64,000 bases of DNA from JARRKC01 sp963723965. GTDB lineage: Bacteria > Acidobacteriota > UBA6911 > RPQK01 > JAPXNP01. The stretch lies in NCBI GenBank assembly GCA_963723965.1, contig CAVRSV010000009.1, positions 79,489 to 143,488 of the forward strand. Reading direction: 5' to 3'. The notes under the pieces were generated by a model. It searched no databases. It saw only the letters and a list, made by a program, of their open reading frames with translations, and was not told where the DNA came from. Each line of letters begins with the position of its first letter. Position 1 is the first letter of the stretch. Made by a program: the position numbers and the translations under genes. Positions 8,456-17,800 of this stretch are shown one piece after another.

Positions 8456-9052
8456 ATGACTCTCTGGTCGGCGGCGCTCCTTCTGTTTCTGGTGCTGGAT
8501 CCGTTCGGGAACATTCCCTTCTTTCTGTCGGCCATGAAGCACGTGGACGATCGACGGCACTTTTGGGTCACGGGCCGCGAGCTTCTCATCGCTCTGGGGG
8601 TCCTGGTCTTCTTCCTGTTCACCGGTCGCTACGTCCTGGACCTGCTGCAACTGTCCGAACCTTCCCTGTCGGTGGCGGGGGGAATCATCCTCTTCCTGAT
8701 TGCCGTGCGCATGATCTTTCCCGGCCGACGAGGGCAGTCCGAGGAGATGTTCGACGGGGAGCCCTTCATCGTGCCCCTGGCCATTCCCTACGTCGCGGGT
8801 CCCTCGGCCATGGCCACGGTCCTGCTCATCATGAGCCGGGAGCCGCAGCGCTGGCCCGAGTGGCTGGCGGCGGTGCTGCTGGCGTGGCTCGGCTGCAGCG
8901 TCGTCCTGCTGGTCTCGAGCGGACTGCGCCGGCTGTTTCGAGAACGGGGACTGGTCGCTCTGGAGCGGCTGATGGGCATGCTGCTGACCACGATCGCCGT
9001 GCAGATGTTCCTCAATGGAATCGCCGAATTCCTGGCGGAACGGCTGCGCTGA
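8456..9052 (+). CDS. MarC-family integral membrane protein
   Basis: A 198-residue inner-membrane protein of the MarC (UPF0056) family, with about six membrane segments. Characteristic features are LFLVLDPFGNIPFFLSAMK at the N-terminus, VPLAIPYVAGPSAMATVLL in the middle and a C-terminal GMLLTTIAVQMFLNGI. The molecular function of this family is not established, and an early link to antibiotic resistance was not upheld. ATG 8456 starts the first membrane segment. The stop codon is followed directly by a heptad repeat array. Confidence 0.9.
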   Translation: MTLWSAALLLFLVLDPFGNIPFFLSAMKHVDDRRHFWVTGRELLIALGVLVFFLFTGRYVLDLLQLSEPSLSVAGGIILFLIAVRMIFPGRRGQSEEMFDGEPFIVPLAIPYVAGPSAMATVLLIMSREPQRWPEWLAAVLLAWLGCSVVLLVSSGLRRLFRERGLVALERLMGMLLTTIAVQMFLNGIAEFLAERLR

Positions 9053-9055
9053 ATC

Positions 9056-9083
9056 GGGTTCCGGGTTCCGGGTTTCGAGTAGG
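9056..9083. repeat. Heptad repeat array behind marC-like gene
   Basis: GGGTTCC, GGGTTCC, GGGTTTC and GAGTAGG in exact 7-bp register, beginning three bases after the TGA of the MarC gene. It belongs to the GAGTTCC family in sense orientation relative to that gene. Confidence 0.75.
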
Positions 9084-9119
9084 ATTATCTTCCCGCCGTG
9101 TGTGGAGTTTCCGGTTGCG

Positions 9120-9156
9120 AGGAACTAGGAACTAGGAACCAGGAACTCGGAACTCA
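9120..9156. repeat. Heptad repeat array overlapping the rodA stop codon
   Basis: AGGAACT, AGGAACT, AGGAACC, AGGAACT and CGGAACT in exact 7-bp register. Read in the rodA direction this is a run of GAGTTCC/TAGTTCC units that includes the TGA stop codon of rodA (9154-9156). No sequence separates the gene end and the array. Confidence 0.8.
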
Positions 9157-10242
9157 GCTGTACATGTAGCGGCGGAGGCTGACGCTGAGAGCCAGGCCGA
9201 TGGCGGCGAAGGTGGTCAGGGTCGAAGAGCCGCCGTAGCTGAGGAAGGGAAGCGGGATCCCGATGGGGGGAATGATCCCGAGCGCCATTCCCACGTTGAT
9301 CAGGACGTGGGAAAAGATGAACGCAACGACGCCGGCGACGATCAGCATTCCCGCCCGATCCTTGGCCTCCAGTCCGACCGTGGTCAGGCGTGAGAGCAGC
9401 AGGAAGTAGAGCAGCAGGATCGATGCCGCCCCGAGAAAGCCGGTCTCCTCCGCCAGCAGGGCAAAAATGAAATCGGTGTGGCTTTCCGGGACGAATCCGA
9501 GCTGGCTTTGCAGGCCCTCTCCGATGCCCCGGCCCGTCAGTCCTCCGGAACCGATGGCGATCTGGGCCTGGCGTGTTTGATAGCCCACCCCCAAGGGATC
9601 CCGGCCCGGGTCGAGAGTGACCAGCACGCGCTGGCGCTGGTAGTCCTTCAGCCCGAACCAGACCAGGGGTGTCGAGACCAGGGCCAGGATGAGTGCGGCC
9701 AAAATCAGGCGCTTGCGCACTCCACCGACCAGCAGGATGCCGCCCACGATGGGGACGAACATGATGGCTGTTCCCAAATCGCGCTGGAGGATGATCAGAA
9801 TGATCGGTGCCAGGCACACGAGGGCCACGCTGATCAGCCGGCGGCGGGTGAGGTATTCCTCCCGGCTGTCGGCGATGAGGCGGATCACGATCAGGAGGAC
9901 GACGATCTTGGTGAATTCGGACGGCTGGAAGTTGACCCCGCCCAGGTGGATCCAGCTCTTACTGCCGTTGACTTCGGAGCCGAAGACGAGGACTCCCGCC
10001 AGGACGAGCAAGGCGAGCACGTACAGCACCACGGCGCGCTCGACCAGCTTCCGATAGTCGAAGAGCATGACCACCAGGCAGACACCGAATCCGAGTCCGA
10101 TGCGCAGGAGCTGACCCGTGTAGAATCGCCCGCCGCTCGAAAGGCCGGCGCTGTAGACGCCCAGGACCCCGAGCAGGGACAGGGCGGCCACCACGGCCAG
10201 CATCAGAAAATCGAACTGCCCCCAGGAGCGGCTGATTCTCAT
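9154..10242 (-). CDS. rodA: Rod shape-determining peptidoglycan glycosyltransferase RodA
   Basis: A 362-residue SEDS-family polytopic membrane protein that polymerises lipid II for lateral wall growth together with PBP2. About ten membrane segments are visible. The SEDS motifs include QPSEFTKI (HLGGVNFQPSEFTKIVVLL), LQRDLGTA, PESHTDFIFA and a C-terminal PFLSYGGSS. ATG 10242 was preferred to the upstream in-frame start at 10428, which lies within mrdA. Forty-three bases separate it from mrdA, its enzymatic partner. Its stop codon falls inside a heptad repeat. Confidence 0.95.
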   Translation of the reverse strand: MRISRSWGQFDFLMLAVVAALSLLGVLGVYSAGLSSGGRFYTGQLLRIGLGFGVCLVVMLFDYRKLVERAVVLYVLALLVLAGVLVFGSEVNGSKSWIHLGGVNFQPSEFTKIVVLLIVIRLIADSREEYLTRRRLISVALVCLAPIILIILQRDLGTAIMFVPIVGGILLVGGVRKRLILAALILALVSTPLVWFGLKDYQRQRVLVTLDPGRDPLGVGYQTRQAQIAIGSGGLTGRGIGEGLQSQLGFVPESHTDFIFALLAEETGFLGAASILLLYFLLLSRLTTVGLEAKDRAGMLIVAGVVAFIFSHVLINVGMALGIIPPIGIPLPFLSYGGSSTLTTFAAIGLALSVSLRRYMYS

Positions 10243-10285
10243 GCCGGCCTCTCCGAGGCACTGAAATGCGACACTGCCCGATCCA

Positions 10286-12136
10286 TCATCGTTCCGCCAT
10301 TGTACCGGGCTGTGAGTGCGCGGCCAGTTCCATCCCCGAAACCGGCGGGGAAGGGGGCGACTTGTATTTCTTGTAGTAGGCCTCGAACAGACGGCCGGCA
10401 ATCGGTGCGGCGCCAGTCGATCCGCCACCGCCGCGCTGGACGATGACGGCCACTACGATTTCGGGGTTCTCGCGGGGTGCGAAACCCACGAACCAGGCGT
10501 TGGGCTCGTACTTCTCCTGCAGTTCTTCGGACAGAGTCTCTCGGACTTTGCGGCCGATCGTCTGAGCCGTCCCGGTCTTGCCGCACACGTCGAAGTTGGC
10601 CACCTGGGCGGCGCGACCCGTGCCGGCTGCGTTGACGACTTTCCACATGGCGTTGCGCACAGCCTGAAGGTTGTCTGTAGAGAAACCGACCAGTTCCGCG
10701 GCCTGTCCGTCGTCATCTTCCGCACGGACGAGCCTGAGCTGGGGGACGCGTCCGGTCGCCACTGCGCCAATCGCGCGGGCCAACTGGGCCGGCGTCACGT
10801 TGAGCGGCCCCTGGCCGATCGCGACCGAGATGGTCTCCCCGGCAAACCAGGGCTGACCGGTCGTGCGCTGCTTCCAGGCGCTCGAGGGGACCAGGCCCGA
10901 GACTTCGCCGGTCAGGTCGATCCCGGTCGGCTCGCCCAGGCCGATGCGTCGACTGAACTCGGCGATGCGGTCGATGCCCAGCTTCTGGCCGAGCAGGAAG
11001 AAGTAGACATTACACGAGTGCTGGATCGCTTCGGCGAGATGGACGAGGCCGTGTCCACCGGCCTTCCAGCAGTGGAAATAGTTCCCGTAGAGTTCCACTC
11101 CTCCGTTGCAGTAAACCGAGGTCTGTGGGTTGATCACGCCCAGCTCGAGTCCGCCCAGGGCCATGATCACCTTGAAGATGGATCCGGGAGAGAAAGCGTT
11201 CTGAATGACCCGATTCTGCAGGGGGTTGTCCGGATTGGTGGTGAGTTCCTCCCACTGCTTCTGGGTAATTCTCGTGGCGAACCAGTTCGGATCGAAGGCG
11301 GGCCGGCTGGCCAGGACCAGGACGTCGCCGTTTCGGGGATCGATGGCGATCACCGCACCGGGCTGGTCGCCCAATTCCGTCTCGGCGACCTGCTGCAGAT
11401 CCAGGTCGAGCGTCAGCCGCAGCTCGGCCCCCGGCTCCGGCTCCTTCTTCACCAGTTCCTGCAGGGCCTTGCCGGAGCTGTTGACCAGCACCCGTGAAAA
11501 GCCGTCTCTGCCGGTGAGCTGCCGGTTGTACACGCGCTCGATGCCGGATTTCCCGATCACGTCGCCGGGTTTGTGGCCGCTGAACTCATCGAAATCCAGC
11601 TCGGCCCGGGAGATTTCGCCGACGAAGCCGAGAACGTGGGCGGCCAGCTGGCCGTAGCGGTAGAGTCGGCGTGGCTGCTCGAAGATCTTGAGTTCCGGAT
11701 GCTCGGCCTGGTGTGCCAGCAGGCGGGCCACCTGCTCCATCGACAGGTTCTCTTTGACCAGCAGAGGCCGGAAGTCGGGATAACCCGCCGCTTCGTCCAG
11801 CCGCTCCTGGAAGCGGACGGGGTCTACCTCGAGTTCGCTGACCAGGAATTCCTTCGAATCCTCGAGGTCGGTGACCTCCTCACGGTACAGGAAGAGGTTG
11901 AAGGCGTTGATGTTCTCCACCAGAACGCGGCCGTCCCGGTCCAGGACGGGGCCCCGCGGCGCCATCAGCGGAACGGTCCGCACCTGGTTGCGCTCGGCCA
12001 GCTCGCGATAGTGATCGAAGCGGATCACCATCAGGTGCCAGAGCTTGAGGCAGAGACCCAGGAAGACCAGGCCGATCAGCAGGCGCGCCACGACGAGGCG
12101 ACGGGCCAAGATGCGATTGTCCTGGAAAATGGGCAT
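10286..12136 (-). CDS. mrdA: Penicillin-binding protein 2 (peptidoglycan D,D-transpeptidase)
   Basis: A 616-residue class B PBP, the transpeptidase partner of RodA in elongation. An N-terminal membrane anchor (about residues 13-35) precedes the dimerisation domain with APRGPVLDRDGRVL. The transpeptidase active site has SxxK in SPGSIFK (Ser about 319), SxN in HSCNVYF (about 374) and KTGT at about 520. Length is normal for MrdA. ATG 12136 gives a short cytoplasmic tail before the anchor; the in-frame extension to 12217 is Pro/Arg-rich and unlikely. The 193-base gap upstream separates it from mreD and shows no gene. Confidence 0.96.
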   Translation of the reverse strand: MPIFQDNRILARRLVVARLLIGLVFLGLCLKLWHLMVIRFDHYRELAERNQVRTVPLMAPRGPVLDRDGRVLVENINAFNLFLYREEVTDLEDSKEFLVSELEVDPVRFQERLDEAAGYPDFRPLLVKENLSMEQVARLLAHQAEHPELKIFEQPRRLYRYGQLAAHVLGFVGEISRAELDFDEFSGHKPGDVIGKSGIERVYNRQLTGRDGFSRVLVNSSGKALQELVKKEPEPGAELRLTLDLDLQQVAETELGDQPGAVIAIDPRNGDVLVLASRPAFDPNWFATRITQKQWEELTTNPDNPLQNRVIQNAFSPGSIFKVIMALGGLELGVINPQTSVYCNGGVELYGNYFHCWKAGGHGLVHLAEAIQHSCNVYFFLLGQKLGIDRIAEFSRRIGLGEPTGIDLTGEVSGLVPSSAWKQRTTGQPWFAGETISVAIGQGPLNVTPAQLARAIGAVATGRVPQLRLVRAEDDDGQAAELVGFSTDNLQAVRNAMWKVVNAAGTGRAAQVANFDVCGKTGTAQTIGRKVRETLSEELQEKYEPNAWFVGFAPRENPEIVVAVIVQRGGGGSTGAAPIAGRLFEAYYKKYKSPPSPPVSGMELAAHSQPGTMAER

Positions 12137-12329
12137 GAACCTCCACCCCACACTCACCCGGGGCACTCGCGCCCGGGTCACGGGGCGGAACAGCCACGGG
12201 GCCGGCGCCGGCGGCACGATCCTGGCTTTCGATCCCTCCAGACGACCACCCGGACCGACCGTCGGCGCCGCTCAAACTCCTCCCTGCCGACAGGGCTTCC
12301 GCAATCAAACAGGGGCGCCGACAGCCCCG

Positions 12330-12860
12330 TCAATCAAGCCTTCGGAAGTCCTTCGGCGGAAACCTGATCTTATCATAGAGGCCAAAGAACACCTCTCCGA
12401 TTATGCCGGTCAGAAACGCACTCAGGAGCAGCCCGTCCACCCGGACCGGCGACACGTTCTGGCCGAGCACACGCAGCGTGCCGAGGATGATGGCCCGGTC
12501 GAGCAAGGCCAGGGCGGCGAAGAGCAGCACACGAAAGGAGCCCAGCTCGGCGGACATCCAGCGGCTCAGATAGCCGGAGAGGAAGCCGATCAGTGTCATG
12601 CTGAGGCCGTTCAGACCGACGGGAATCCCGACCAGGTAGTCTTCCAGGATCCCGAAGATCGTACCCACCACCGCCCCCTTCAGGGGAGTGGTGGACCAGC
12701 CGACGTAGACGACCAGGACGAGCAGAACCTCGGCGCGCAGATAGCTCGGAAGGAGGGCTCCCTGAACCAGGTCGACGGCCAGACCGACCACCAGGAAGAC
12801 GAGGATCTCCAGGGGAGGGATGCGTCGCTGGACTCCGTCATTCGATGTCGTGGGTTTCAA
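12330..12860 (-). CDS. mreD: Rod shape-determining protein MreD
   Basis: A 176-residue membrane protein of the elongasome with about five membrane segments, starting at PPLEILVFLVVGLAVDLVQG. GTIFGILEDYLVGIPVGLNG is typical of MreD. The start is inferred to be TTG 12860, because the TTGA overlaps the mreC stop. No ATG or GTG exists in frame between that stop and the first membrane segment. Gene order mreB-mreC-mreD-mrdA-rodA is the classic shape operon. Confidence 0.87.
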   Translation of the reverse strand: MKPTTSNDGVQRRIPPLEILVFLVVGLAVDLVQGALLPSYLRAEVLLVLVVYVGWSTTPLKGAVVGTIFGILEDYLVGIPVGLNGLSMTLIGFLSGYLSRWMSAELGSFRVLLFAALALLDRAIILGTLRVLGQNVSPVRVDGLLLSAFLTGIIGEVFFGLYDKIRFPPKDFRRLD

Positions 12861-13669
12861 GGCTCGTCGATCACGACCGCGACCTCTTCGAGTCGCGAGA
12901 ATTGCACGAAGGGAAGGACGACGATGCGCTGATAGATCCCCGTCGTCCTTTCCGTCCGCACGACCTTTCCGATGGGCACACCCTTCGGGTAGATGCCGTC
13001 CGTCCCGGATGTGTACACCACCTCCCCCGGCTGCACCGACTCGGTGCCGAGGATGAAGTTGAGTCTCAATTCTTCGCGTCCGGTGCCCTGGATGATCCCC
13101 TGCAGGCCGGTCTCGCCGACCTGTGCGCCCGCCGCCGCATTGACATCCGTGAGCAGTTCGACCTCCGACGTGAACTGGGTCGACGCACGCACCCGGCCGA
13201 CCACCCCATCCGGCGTGATCACGGCCGAATCCCGGTGCACGTGCCGGCTCAGCCCGGCGTTGACGATCACCTTCTCGGCATACATGGGCAGGTTGCGCCA
13301 CACCACGGCGGCGCGGATGGTCCGGAAGTCGAAGCGCTCGGCCAGAAGCTTGAAACTCTCGTCTTCGCGGACCTGGCGGCGCAGGGCCTCAAGGCGATTG
13401 AGTTCGGTCTTGAGCTGCCAGTTCTGCTCCTCGAGATAGCGATTGCGTTCCTCCAGGTGGGTCAGGAACTGGTAGCGGGCCACCACACCGTGCAGCATGT
13501 TCGAGGCCACGTCCGCCGTCAGTGCGAACGGAGTGAAGGCGGCCAGTCCCCAGGAACGCAGAATGAGGCGGCCGTTCTCGCTTCGGACCTGGACCGAAAG
13601 GAGGAACAGATTGAGCACCACGAGTGCGAGCAGACCGAAGAAGGGGTTCCTCCGGACGTTCTCCGTCAT
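12857..13669 (-). CDS. mreC: Rod shape-determining protein MreC
   Basis: A 270-residue protein with one N-terminal membrane segment (FFGLLALVVLNLFLLSVQV). A coiled coil follows at about residues 70-105 (LEERNRYLEEQNWQLKTELN), then the periplasmic beta-barrel domain with GVVGRV and YTSGTDGIYPKGVPIGKV near the C-terminus. MreC scaffolds PBP2 and RodA. It overlaps mreB by 4 bases (ATGA) and mreD by 4 bases (TTGA), so translation is coupled. Confidence 0.95.
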   Translation of the reverse strand: MTENVRRNPFFGLLALVVLNLFLLSVQVRSENGRLILRSWGLAAFTPFALTADVASNMLHGVVARYQFLTHLEERNRYLEEQNWQLKTELNRLEALRRQVREDESFKLLAERFDFRTIRAAVVWRNLPMYAEKVIVNAGLSRHVHRDSAVITPDGVVGRVRASTQFTSEVELLTDVNAAAGAQVGETGLQGIIQGTGREELRLNFILGTESVQPGEVVYTSGTDGIYPKGVPIGKVVRTERTTGIYQRIVVLPFVQFSRLEEVAVVIDEP

Positions 13670-14691
13670 TGCAGACTGATGCGCTTCAGCAGCGCCATGT
13701 CGTCCAGCATCTTGCCGACACCCAGGACGACTGAAGAGAGAGGATCCTCCGCCAGGAAGACCGGCAGGCCGGTTTCCTCGTTCAGTTTCTTGTCGAGATG
13801 GCGCAACAGGGCACCGCCGCCGGTCAGGACGATCCCTTTGTCCACGATGTCGGCGGACAATTCGGGTGGGGTTCGTTCGAGTGCGACGCGGACGGCGTTG
13901 ACGATCGTCGAGATGGAGTCGCTGAGCGCCTCGCGAACCTCTTCGTCGTCGATGGTGACCGTCTTCGGGATGCCTTCGATGAGATTGCGTCCCTTGATTT
14001 CGATGGTCTGGGTCTCTTCGAGGGGAGCCGCCGAGCCGACCTGGATCTTGATCTGCTCGGAGGTGCGCTCACCGATGAGCAGGTTGTGCTTGCGCTTGAC
14101 GTACTGGATGATCGCCTCGTCCATCTCGTTGCCCGCCACGCGCACGGAGCGGCTGTAGACGATGCCGGACAGACTGATGACGGCGATGTCGGTAGTGCCG
14201 CCGCCGATGTCCACGATCATGTTCCCGCTCGGTTCGGTGATGGGCAGGCCCGCGCCGATGGCCGCCGCCATGGCTTCCTCCACCAGGTAGACCTCGCTGG
14301 CGTTGGCCCGAAGGGCCGACTCCCGGACGGCCCGTTTCTCGACCTGAGTGATTTCGGAGGGGATGCAGATCACGATCCGCGGGCTGATCAGGTAGTTCCG
14401 GTTGTGGGCCTTCTTGATGAAGTACTTGAGCATCTCCTCGGTCACGTCGAAATCGGCGATGACCCCGTCCTTCATCGGCTTGATGGCAACGATGCTGCCC
14501 GGTGTCCGGCCCAGCATCTCCTTGGCCTCGTGCCCGACTGCCTCGACTTTGTTCGTGATCTTGTTGATGGCAACGATCGAAGGTTCGTTGACCACGATTC
14601 CCCGGCCCCGGGCGTAGACGAGCGTATTGGCCGTGCCCAGGTCGATGGCCAGATCATTGGAAAAAACGCTGAACAGCGAGCGCAGATTCAT
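13666..14691 (-). CDS. mreB: Rod shape-determining actin homologue MreB
   Basis: A 341-residue actin-fold ATPase that forms membrane-associated filaments directing lateral wall synthesis. The phosphate-1 loop is seen in DLAIDLGTANTLVY, phosphate-2 in NMIVDIGGGTTDIAVISL, and the adenosine motif in GIVLTGGGALLRHL. Length is normal. It is the first gene of mreBCD. The 175-base gap to smc upstream should contain its promoter, but I see no clear consensus. Confidence 0.97.
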   Translation of the reverse strand: MNLRSLFSVFSNDLAIDLGTANTLVYARGRGIVVNEPSIVAINKITNKVEAVGHEAKEMLGRTPGSIVAIKPMKDGVIADFDVTEEMLKYFIKKAHNRNYLISPRIVICIPSEITQVEKRAVRESALRANASEVYLVEEAMAAAIGAGLPITEPSGNMIVDIGGGTTDIAVISLSGIVYSRSVRVAGNEMDEAIIQYVKRKHNLLIGERTSEQIKIQVGSAAPLEETQTIEIKGRNLIEGIPKTVTIDDEEVREALSDSISTIVNAVRVALERTPPELSADIVDKGIVLTGGGALLRHLDKKLNEETGLPVFLAEDPLSSVVLGVGKMLDDMALLKRISLQ

Positions 14692-14866
14692 TTTTGTTAC
14701 CTGTGATCTCCCGTGTCCCGCCTGCTGCTGAAGACCCTTCCGGGACCGCGACGGAGTATGCGATTATCCAACAGGCCGCCTTCTCAAGCAAGCTGAGAAC
14801 CCGGCACCAAGGGCGCCCGAAGCGGTCGGCAGAGCGGAATGAAGTGGCGCCGATTCCCGCCGCCCC

Positions 14867-17800
14867 TCAAAACTGTGCCGATACGACCTTGGAGATTCCC
14901 GGTTCCTCCATGGTGATTCCATAGAGAGCCTTGGCACTCTCCATCGTGCGTTTGTTGTGGGTGACGACGATGAACTGGATCTCCTCGCTCATCTCGGAAA
15001 TCAGCTTCGTGAAACGCCGGACATTTGCGTCGTCGAGCGGCGCATCCACCTCGTCCAGTACGCAAAAGCGGCTGGGACGGTACATGAAGATCCCGACCAG
15101 CAGGGCAAAGACCGTCAAGGCCTTCTCTCCGCCCGACAGCAGCATCACATTCTGCAGCCGTTTGCCCGGGGGCTGGGCGAAAATGTCGATGCCGGATTCG
15201 AGCACGTCCTCCTCATCGAGCAGCGTCATCCCGCACTCCCCGCCGCCGAACAGCTTCTGAAAGACCTCCTTGAAATTCCGGTTGACGGTCTCAAAGGTCT
15301 CTGCAAAACGGGTGCGGCTGCGGCGGTTGAGTTCCTGGATCGCCCGAGTCGTATCGGCGATCGACTGCTCGATATCGGCTCGCTGCTGGGTCAGGAAAGT
15401 GTGTCGCTCCTGATGTTCCTGGTACTCCTGCAGGGCCGTCATGTTGATGGGACCGAAAGTGTCCAGCCTCCGTTTCAAATGCTCGTAGCGGGACATGACG
15501 CCGGCCGGATCCGAGTCGTCGAGTTCGACCCCGGCCAGGGCTTCTTCGAGTCCGACCCCCAGCTGTTCACGGCACTGCGCCTCCAGGTTCTGGAGCTGAG
15601 TCTCGAGGCGCGCCTGTTCGACTTCCAGCGTCGATCGCTCCTCTACGAGTCCGTTGCGGAGTTCGCGCAGTCGTTCGACCTCTTTGTCCAGCTCCTGTAG
15701 CGCCGTCCGGCAGGACTGGACGCGCTGCTGCATTTCCTGCAGCGTGCCCGCCAGGCTTGTGCCGCTTTCCTCCAGGCGGGTCATCTCGGACTGCAGACGT
15801 CCGATCTCGGATTCCAGATCGCGCAGCCGGTCCCGGCCTTCCTCGTGCCTGCGGGTCAGCAGCTCGATTCGCCCAACGGCGTCCGTCTCCTGGTTCCGAA
15901 TCCGTTGTACGGTGCGGCCGAGAGACGAACGCCGTTCCTCCAACACCCGGAGCTGAGCCGAGATCGTGTTCGCCCTGTCCTGCATCCCGCTCAGCCGAGC
16001 CCGCAGATCGAACTGGCTCTCCCGGCCGAGCCGGAGCTGGCCTTCCAGTTCCACGCGCGCCTGTTCCTGGGCTCCCAGGCTGATGGCCAGACCTTCCAGC
16101 TTGGCCTGGATCTCCCTCAGTTCGACCTCCAGCTGCTCCATCTCCGTCTCGACCGACTGCAGCAGCCGTTCGTTGCGCCGCAATTCCTGCTCGGCCTGAT
16201 CGACCTCATGGGTCAGGACGATCGTCTCCTTCTCGAGCTGGTGCCGGCGGGCCTGGGTCTCTTCCAGAGCGGCTCCCACCGTTGAGAGTTCCGCCTGCTT
16301 GCGCTGTTTCGCCTCGAGCGCCTCCGAGCGCAGTTTCTGCTGGGTGCTGCAGCGGCGCTCCAACTCGCGCTTCTGGCGCTTGAGGCCGAGCAGGCCCATC
16401 TTTCCCGAGCCGGCGGATCCGGACACCAGACCGCGGGGCGTCAGCGACTCGCCGTCCAGCGTGATGAAGGTGCTTTCGGGATAGGAGTGGGCCAGGTTCA
16501 GGGCCCGGTCCATGTCGGAGACGACGACGGCGTCCGCCTGTTTGGGCAGGACCCGGAAGAAGGCACTCTCCACCTCCGGACGCATCCGGACGATGTCGGC
16601 CAGGGTCCCGAAAACACCTTCGCCCGGTTTGGGAAGCTCGTCCGGGGCCACGCGCTGGGGCCGTTTTCCAAACCCGTTGGTGCTGACCAGGCTGAGGAAC
16701 GTGCACTTCCCCGACTTGAGTGTGCGGATCTCGGAGACCCCTCGCACGGCTTCATCCAGGGAATTGACGAGAACATACTCGAGTTCCTCGTCCAGGAACT
16801 CTTCGACCAGTCGTTCGAAACGCGGCTCCGTTTCGAGCGAATCGGCCAGGGTGCCCGACGTGTCCACGGCGCCCGAACGCGACAGATGACCGAGAACCTT
16901 CTTGACCCCCTCGCTGTAATTGGAGCGGCTGAGCTCGAGCTCCTGCAGCGACTGGAGCCGCTCGTTCAGAGCCACGAGCTGGTTGTGCAACTCGGCTTCC
17001 TGTTCGGTCAGCTCTTTCAGTTCCTCGCTCAACGCCTGGAAAAGGCGACGCTGCTCCTGCACCTTCAGCTCGGTGGCATTCAATTCGCTGCGCCGCTGGT
17101 CATGACGCTGCTTCAGCTCACCGGTCCGGACGCGTGACTGCTGCAAACGGTCGTGGGCCGTCCGGCGTTCCGTTTCGAGTCGCGTGCGGTCGGATTCGAG
17201 GCGGCCGATGCGATGGGTGAGCTGCTCCTTGAGGTTCCTCAGTGACGCCGCTTCGGCGGTCGAGGCCATCAGCCGGCTGCGAAGCTCCTCGAGCCCCGCC
17301 TCGGATGTCTCCAGCTCCGCAGTTCCGCGCTTGACCGACTCGAGCGCTTCACGAAGCGTTTCGGAGGCTTCCTTCTCCTCGCCCTTGAGAACTTCGGACT
17401 GGGCCGAGAAACGCTCGAGCTCCTCGCGGAGGCCCGCCAACGACTCGTTCAGCCCGTCGCGCTCGCCCAGGATGGTCTCGAGCCCGGATTGGGTCTGCCC
17501 GATCTGTTCCCGGGCGTGCAGGATCGAGTTGCGGGCGCGGTCCAGCTCGAGGTCGATCTGTGATTTCTCCGATTTCGTCTGGTCGAGCTTGGCCTCGAGC
17601 CATTCCCGCTCGCGATGCTTGTCCCGATGCGCCGTTTCCTGTCGCTGCAGCTCGACCGTGGCGGACTCCTCACGCCCGCGTACACCGTCCAGACGGGTCC
17701 CGAGGGCCCGCGAGTCCGCCAGCAGCCGGTCACTCTCGGCCCGCAGGCGCAGCCGCTGGACGCGCCGGAACTCCTCTTTGAGCTTCCGGTATTTGCGGGT

